Assembly (NCBI GenBank): GCA_947044405.1
Contig: CAMRHE010000012.1
Span: forward strand, 10,350,001-10,414,000
Direction: 5' to 3'
DNA: 64,000 nt
DNA from: Leptodactylus fallax
Lineage: Eukaryota; Chordata; Amphibia; Anura; Leptodactylidae
Positions 58,277 to 64,000 of this stretch are shown piece by piece (position 1 is the first letter of the stretch; the number at the start of each line of letters is the position of its first letter). The position numbers and the translations under genes were made by a program. The notes under the pieces were generated by a model, which worked only from the letters and a program-made list of their open reading frames with translations, did no database searches and was not told the origin of the DNA.

Positions 58277-61200
58277 ATGTCAGACAGAGAAGCGACAGGC
58301 CCTGCACAGGGGAGGGGCACAGGTCGCAGCAGAGTAAGGGGGCGTGGCAGTAGGGGTCACTTACAAAGGCCTGAGCTACCAGTGTCAGCTAGCGGTCGTG
58401 TCTTGACCAGCAACCCAACGGTGGTAGAATGGTTGACTCGGTCATCCACTTCATCCCAAGTCACATCAGACACCACCAGCCAACAGTTGGTGGGTTCATC
58501 AGACACAACCCTTAGTTGGCATGTCCCGGTAGCAGGCCCTGTGCCCTCACGTCTCCTCAACCTGACTCTGTCCTTTTCTGTTCCCTCAGCCAGATAAGAA
58601 CTCTATGCTGTGGGCTCAGAGCCACTATACAGTGAGGAGGAGCTACTAGAGGACAGTCAGTCCTAGTTCCCAGTCAAGATGTGGAGGAGACATTCGCCGC
58701 TTCCTGCGGTAGGAGGGCAAATAGTGATGAGGAGAGTGGCATGGGAGCTGGTGTTGCAAGCGGTCAGTCTCCTGGCTCAGAGACCATTGAGGAGGACATC
58801 AGTGACCTGAAGACAGTAGTGGATGACGATGAAGCCGATAGCAATTGGGAGCCGGGTGACGAAGGGGCTTCATCATCATCATCATCATCATCATCCGGAG
58901 ATGAGGGCGGCAGCTTACGCACGAGGCAGCAGCGTAGTCAGCAGAATGGCAGCAGTGGGAGGTCGCGTGCCAAACGTGCCCGGGGTGGACCACCCGCTTC
59001 GCAGGAGCCTACCTGCCCAGAAAGCAGTGGTGCAAGGGTTCACGGAGGCAGTGACGGCAGCAGTCAGTTAGTGTGGAGTGTTGGGGGTAAAAATCACCTA
59101 CTCGGCGGTGTGGCAGTTTTTTATTAAGCTGCTGAGGAAGATGAACATGGCCATATGTGTAATCTGTGGGCAGAAGGTGAAGCGTGGCCAGGGTGTCAAT
59201 GTTGGCACCACAGCCCTGCATCAACATGTGCAACGTCACAATAAAGTTGTCTGGGAGAAGCGTGGCTCCAATGTGGTGGTCCAGCCTGCTGCAGCAACTG
59301 CTGCATCACCCAGTGGAATGCTCCCCATTTCAGCTAGTTAAGGCTCCACCACCTCAACCGAAGGAAGCTGTGTGTCCTTCCCATCATCTGCTGGTTGTGA
59401 TGCTCCTGCTCCTCCTCCTAGTCAGTCATTGCGTCAGCAATCCATTTTGAAGAGACAACAGTATGCGTGCACTCATCCAACGGTGCAGAAGCTGAACGTG
59501 CTCCTGTCCAAGTTGCTGGTGCTGCAGTCCCTCCCTTTCCAAGTGGTGGACTCTGCACCTTTCAGAGAACCGATGGCTTGTACCGAGCCGAGGTGGAAAG
59601 TCCTATGTCGTCATTTCATTGTGCAGTACCAGCCCTGCACAAATATGTAAAACAGAAGGTGGGTCAGTCCTTGAGCCTGTCGGTGTCTGCCAAAGTGTAT
59701 GGCAGCGCTGACATGTGGCGCTGTAACTAATAAAAAAAATAACTTTATTTATATAGCGCCAACATATTCCATAGCACTTTACAATTCAGGGGACACATGA
59801 ACAGACAATATGAGACATTACAATGTGACAAAGAAATAAACATATCAAACAATAGAAGTGAGGGCCCTGCTCGCAAAAGCTTACATTCTATGAGGAGATA
59901 GGGGGACACAAGAGGTCAGAGGGCATGTTTGCTACCAAGGTCCAGCCATCTAATAGAAAAAGTTATGTAAATGAAGCTGTATGAACCTGTCATCAGCCTG
60001 TATCTGTGAATAAACATATACTAAGTGCAAGGAGTGCAGTGTAACTTTTAGATGGAGTGGACAGGATCTGAGGAACAGAGGAGGAAGGATAAAACTACAT
60101 AACTACAGTCAAGGACAATATATGTCCTTTACGGCCCACTAGGTTAATGTGGTTCCTGCCCAGACACACCAGCAACTTGGATAGATGACACAGCTTCCGC
60201 CACCTCGTTCTCACGCCGTTGGTCCTACAACAGTGTCTGCCTAATCCTCCACTGCAGGGACAATTCACAGTGTTCCTCTAGCATACCACATGTGCCGGGC
60301 ACAGCAGTGTCACGCTGTTCTACATACACCTCATTTGCTTGGGTGAACGAAGTCACACAGGGGAGGAACTGCTCCGTGTCCTCAATCAAGAAATCGAATC
60401 CTGGCTTTCTTCAAGACAACTTAAAATCAGAACCATGGTGACCGACAACGGGAAGAACATGGTGTTGGCGCTGCGTCAAGGAGGGTTGAGCCATGCGCCC
60501 TGCATGGCGCACGTGTTCAATCTGGTTTTCAAGCGTTTCCTTAAGTGTTCCACCCATTTGCAAGACATCCTAAAAGTGGCAAGGAAACTTTGCATGCACT
60601 TCAGCTACTCGTACACCGCCAAGCACACCCTCCTTGAGCTGCAGCGGCAGAACGGCCTCCCACAACATAGGCTGATATGCGAGGTTTCCACCCATTGGAA
60701 TTCAACCTTCCATATGTTGGACCAACTGTACGAACTGAGAAAGGCCATAAACGATTTTTTGTTGATCCAAGCGGACAGAGGTACTCCCCTGTGTAACTTC
60801 AATGTTAGCCAGTGGCAACTCATGCGTGACACCTGCCATTTGCTCGTTCCCTTTGAGGAGGCCACTTTATTAGTCAGTTGCCAGGCCTATGGGATGAACA
60901 ACATCATTCCACTGATTCATATCCTGGAAAAGATGCTTGTTAATCTTGCTGGTGAGGGGACTGGAGACGTGGCGCCTACATCTCATGAGCCCTATGGGGG
61001 CTGAACTGGAGGAGGAGGAGGAAGAGGCGGACATTGGAGCACAAGCAATGTGTAGCGGATAGGGTGGTTTTTCCACACGGGTGACAGGAGAGGAGCAGCT
61101 GAAAGAGCAAGAGAGAGAGGAGTAAGATGAGGCAGATGACTTAGATACACCGTGGCAGTATGCAGTGGAGATAGATGCAGGGAGTCCCTCCAAGTCACTT

Positions 61201-61895
61201 GCGCAAATGGCCCGATGCATGCTCACTTGCTTGCGTAGTGACAGCCGAATTGTCACCATTCCGCAGAGGGATAACTACTGGCACTCCACCATGTTAGACC
61301 CTCGCTACAGGTCAAAAATGTAGGCCTTTTTTACACCCGCTGAGAGGGAGGACAAACTGAACTACTATAGAAACATCCTATGTAGCAAGTTGGCCGCTGC
61401 CTATCTGCACCGTTGTCCATCCTCTCGCAGGTCCGACCGGAGGGGCCTTGAGCGCTCACCTTACACTGCCATGGCAGCTGTGGGGGTGGGGTGGCAGGAG
61501 CAGTATCAGCTCCATCAGCAGAAGCCTGAGCCTAGAGTCGCTGATGAGCAGCTTTCTTCAGCCGCATAGAGAAGAAACTGCTCATCAGCAGTTAGACACA
61601 GAACTTGAACCAGCAGGTGGTGGCATACTTAGAGTGCACCCTGCCACCCGTCATTGAAGATCCGCTGGACTACTGGGCAGCCAAACTGGATTTGTGGCCG
61701 CAACTGGCCGAGTTTTTCCTGGAAAAGCTGTCCTGCCTGGCCAGTAGTGTGGCATCAGAGCGGGTGTTTAGTGTGGCCATAGTTACCCCAAGGAGATCTC
61801 GCCTGTCCACCCAAAATGTGGAGAGACTGACCTTTGTCAAGACGAATCAGGCGTGGATCAGCCAGGATTTCCAACCACCTATGCCTGATGACTGA
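58277..61895 (+). pseudogene. hAT transposase with BED zinc finger, copy 2
   Basis: ATG at 58277 starts MSDREATGPAQGRGTGRSRV, an Arg/Gly/Ser/Thr-rich N-terminus. An acidic block (EEDISDLKTVVDDDE) and a Ser run encoded by (TCA/ATC)n at 58869-58898 follow. The BED finger (MAICVICGQKV ... LHQHVQRHN) lies at 59140-59250. LSLSVSAKVYGSADMW at 59671-59720 is cut by the retroposon. VTDNGKNMV, CMAHVFNLVF and VSTHWNSTFHML lie at 60436-60715. NYWHSTMLDPRYRSKM then a stop lie at 61275-61323, and EDPLDYWAAKLDLWPQLAEF with ASERVFSVA ends it at 61660-61775. Several stops and frameshifts (58598, 59339, 61002) interrupt it. It keeps the DPRY region deleted in copy 1. Confidence 0.85.
59730..60099 (-). mobile_element. 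Small retroposon (LINE tail or SINE) inserted in hAT copy 2
   Basis: TAACTA at 59724-59729 recurs at 60100-60105 and flanks a 370-bp insert. On the minus strand the insert ends GGCGCTATATAAATAAAGTT and an A/T-rich tail, and its body carries the widespread amphibian phrase ATAGCGCCAACATATTCCAT (plus strand). Removing it rejoins the transposase sequence as in copy 1 (4215-4245). The family name is not known to me. Confidence 0.75.
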
Positions 61896-62640
61896 TGCTG
61901 CTGCTACCTCCACATTATATCGCCTTGTCACTCTATGGCCTCCTTATGCTGCTGCCAACTCCACACTATGTCGCCTTGCTACTCTGTGGCCTTTTCATCC
62001 TGCTGCCACCGGGTCACTCTATGGCCTCCTCATGCTGCCGCCACTGGGTCACTGTATGTCCTCCTCATGCCGCTTCCATTGCTGGGTCACTGTATGACCT
62101 CCTCATGCCGCTGCCACTGGGTCACTGTATGGCTTCCTCATGCTGCTTCCATTCCTGGGTCACTGTATAGCCTCCTCATGCCGCTGCCACTGGGTCACTG
62201 TATTTCCTCCTCATGCTGCTGCCACTGCTGGGTCACTGTATGGCCTCCTCATGCCGCTGCCACTTGGTCACTGTATGCCCTCCTCATGCTGCTGCCACTG
62301 CTGGGTCACGGTCTGTCCTCCTCATGCTGCTACATCTGCTGGGTCACTGTCTGTCCTCCTCATGCTGCTACAACTGGGTCACTGTATGCCCTCCTTATAC
62401 CGCTGTCACGGGGTCACTGTATGGCCTCCTCATGCTGCTGCCATTGCTGGGTCACTGTATGTCCTCCTCATGCCACTACAACCGGGTCACTGTATGCCCT
62501 CCTCATGCCGCGCTGCCAACTCCACATTATGTTGCCTTGCCACTCTGTGGCTTACTCATTCTGCTGCCACTGGGTCACTGTATGCCCTCCTCATGCCGCT
62601 GCCCTTGGTTCACTGTATGTCCAAGGGCCATTTGAAGCTG
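61895..62640 (+). repeat. 35-39-bp tandem array inside hAT copy 2
   Basis: Units are the same as in copy 1 (CTGGGTCACTGTATGGCCTC, CTCATGCTGCTGCCA), with some lengthened by an extra GCTG or TTG to 38-39 bp. The array is free of stops in all forward frames, which creates overlapping frames up to 308 codons. It lies directly after the transposase stop, at the same place as in copy 1. Confidence 0.85.
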
Positions 62641-62649
62641 CAGTGGATA

Positions 62650-63860
62650 AGCCAGGTAGTCAGTGTTGCGTGAGCGTGAAGAGATTTGTTCTCAAACTTG
62701 TTGACATAACAATGAATAACAATAGACAAAATAGAGTATATACCTGGACATGCCACGACCTTTACCTCCAACTCCAATGCGCAATTTTGCCCCTGCTTCA
62801 TCAGGAGGATGTGAGGTGGAGGGCAGTGTCCAGGTATATAAGAACACAGCTGACAACATGATTATCATATAGTGGCGCTACTATTCCATAGCTGTGCGAT
62901 AGATGCAGCCATTGCGATGTAGTCATTGCGAGATTGGCGCATCATCACAGTGAACACATATTGCATACTTCTATTATCAAGATCGAAAAAGTAAGGGCAA
63001 GTACACACACATTGCATTACCAATTCCGATGTCAAGAGTGGATATTCCTAGTAGACTGTACAAAGCATATGCTGTTGTATAGTTAGATAAGGCTAGCTTG
63101 TATTATCTATTTGTAAATCCAGAGCCTCATATACTTATTATGAGCAATACTACCAATCAAATAGACATATGTCAAACCCTACTATGTATAATCATATGTA
63201 AATCAATCAACAAATACACATCCAGATATATTATTGTGTGTCATATGACAAATGTCACTATAAAACATATCATATTTTGTATATTGTGTAAAGAAATAAA
63301 AAAATATAATAGAAATGATAAATGAAAAAAAAAGAATTTGTGTATATATAAACCAAATTATTAGTACCAGTAATTAGGTATGTAAAAATAATGTACGAGG
63401 TTGATTCAGTGTCCAGATGTTCCAGTATCCAACATCATGATGCCTTAACTAGAATTAAAAAAGACATAGTTAAGAAAATTATCCTAATCCTGTTACCTAT
63501 ACTACAATCCTCTATATAATTCTACAACCCAGACCACTAACCAAACTGATACTTTGATAAAATAAAATATAAAACCCAAAGGAACCATCCTCAGAGGGGT
63601 AAGTATCCATTCAATATATTTCAGAAAGGTACCAAACAGATGTGTCTATAAGAAGCAACCGAAACCTCGTTTCTCATTGAGACCCCTGGGTGTTATAGTT
63701 TGCATTAGCACAGTCCAATTGGTCTCCAATTGTAGTAGTCTGGTCACCATGTCTCCATCCCTATTACTCAAGTGCCCCTGGTCTATTGCTCTTACCTGGA
63801 GTCTCAATGTGGCAGTCTCTGTAGTGGCGAGCTACTGGTTTCAAATTCCACGTCAAAGCC
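62650..63860 (-). mobile_element. Probable Penelope-like noncoding region
   Basis: On the minus strand CTCCTGATGAAGCAGGGGCA resembles the start of a hammerhead core with stem II, but the expected GAAAC after the stem is deleted. The surrounding 62735-62860 region forms an inverted pair (TATATACCTGGACATGCC against GGCAGTGTCCAGGTATATA). The following AT-rich kilobase ends with a GC-richer block (63640-63880). No coding sequence. Assignment rests on the hammerhead-like block only. Confidence 0.4.
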
Positions 63861-63879
63861 TGGTCAGACATCTGCAATG

Positions 63880-64000
63880 CTTTTTTTTTCTCATTAAAAA
63901 TTTTATTAGGTTTTCAACAGTAAATACAACATGGGCTTTAGCCCAATTTAACATACAATGGGAACGTGGTGAGGAATGGGATGAAGAGAAAGGGCAGGTG
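63880..64000 (-). mobile_element. LINE 3' tail running off the window
   Basis: A T-run then CATTAAAAATTTTATTAGGT, which in reverse is a polyadenylation-like ACCTAATAAAATTTTTAATG followed by A's. It resembles the minus-strand LINE tail at 12176 and continues past the window end. Confidence 0.45.

Larger units (their letters stand above)
56392..62640 (+). mobile_element. hAT transposon copy 2 (5' end intact, 3' end lost)
   Basis: The 5' terminus TAGAGATGAGCGAATCG is the hAT inverted repeat seen on the two MITEs. A ~250-bp 5' region leads to a TATA box (TATAAAAA at 56627-56634). About 500 bp of leader follows, including two direct repeat units at 57975-58110 and 58120-58230 (CTGTGCATTGAT(C/T)TGTTATAA, CAAAGGCGTTTATTATTGGG). 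Then come the transposase (58277-61895) and the tandem array (61895-62640). A DD35E element (56860-57845) and a small retroposon (59730-60099) are nested inside. The 3' terminal region found in copy 1 is missing; Penelope-like sequence follows. Net length without inserts is about 4.9 kb. Confidence 0.85.

Overview
This window is nuclear DNA from a vertebrate, most likely an anuran amphibian (frog or toad). The evidence is spliced coding sequence with GT-AG introns, no operon-like gene packing, and a very dense load of repeat families typical of frogs: Tc1/mariner, hAT, Penelope-like, L1/Tx1, L2/CR1-like, DIRS-like, TTAA-flanked foldback elements, and long quasi-tandem repeats containing phrases such as GTGACCCCATTTTGGAAACT. 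I found no CRISPR array, rRNA or tRNA.

The only host gene I can support lies at 40749-47067 on the + strand. It has five phase-0 exons (45, 15, 42, 10 and 35 codons, 147 residues in all) and encodes a small secreted four-helix cytokine of the IL-2/IL-15/IL-21 family. I identify it as interleukin-2. The protein starts MYKLQALC, close to the mammalian IL-2 start. More tellingly, the 340 bp upstream carry, in the known order, the elements of the mammalian IL2 promoter: distal NFAT GGAAAAACTG, GTGTGGGCTA, the NF-kB-like GGGATTTTACC, the CD28RE/AP-1 composite AGAAATTCCAAAGAGTCATC, an NFAT site, an Oct-like TGTAATAT, an inverted NFAT site and a TATA box. AU-rich ATTTA motifs and AATAAA follow the stop. 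The gene differs from mammalian IL2 in having a 30-bp fourth exon and two cysteine pairs, as in chicken IL-2, IL-15 and IL-21.

The rest is layered repeats. 1-7346: an L2/CR1-like reverse transcriptase fragment (-), a Penelope-like GIY-YIG element (-), and a hAT element (+) ending in a 35-bp tandem array. 7347-15033: mostly unrecognised sequence with small MITEs and a LINE tail. 15547-19851: a hAT element with 8-bp target duplications that holds an internally deleted L1 with its own 21-bp target duplication. 20440-33202: a second L2/CR1-like copy, three Tc1-like copies, L1 and CR1-like tails, a TTAA element, a DIRS-like recombinase relic, a solo LTR and a foldback element containing a hAT MITE. 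33203-37500: a ~390-bp quasi-tandem satellite interrupted by a DD38E Tc1-like transposon. 37540-39552: hAT MITE and TTAA elements. 47414-49597: a TTAA foldback element interrupted by a Tc1 copy. 51345-55335: a Penelope-like palindrome with a solo LTR, and inverted satellite with another LTR-like insert. 56392-62640: the most complete hAT copy, carrying a DD35E mariner-type insert and a small retroposon. 62650-64000: Penelope-like and LINE remnants.

All the transposon genes I can read carry at least one lesion (stop, frameshift, deletion or loss of a catalytic residue). The two large hAT copies together supply both termini of an autonomous family whose internally deleted MITEs also sit in the window. 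I found no evidence of an unknown enzymatic system. The most valuable items are the IL2 locus with its deeply conserved promoter and the hAT family with its stop-free tandem array.
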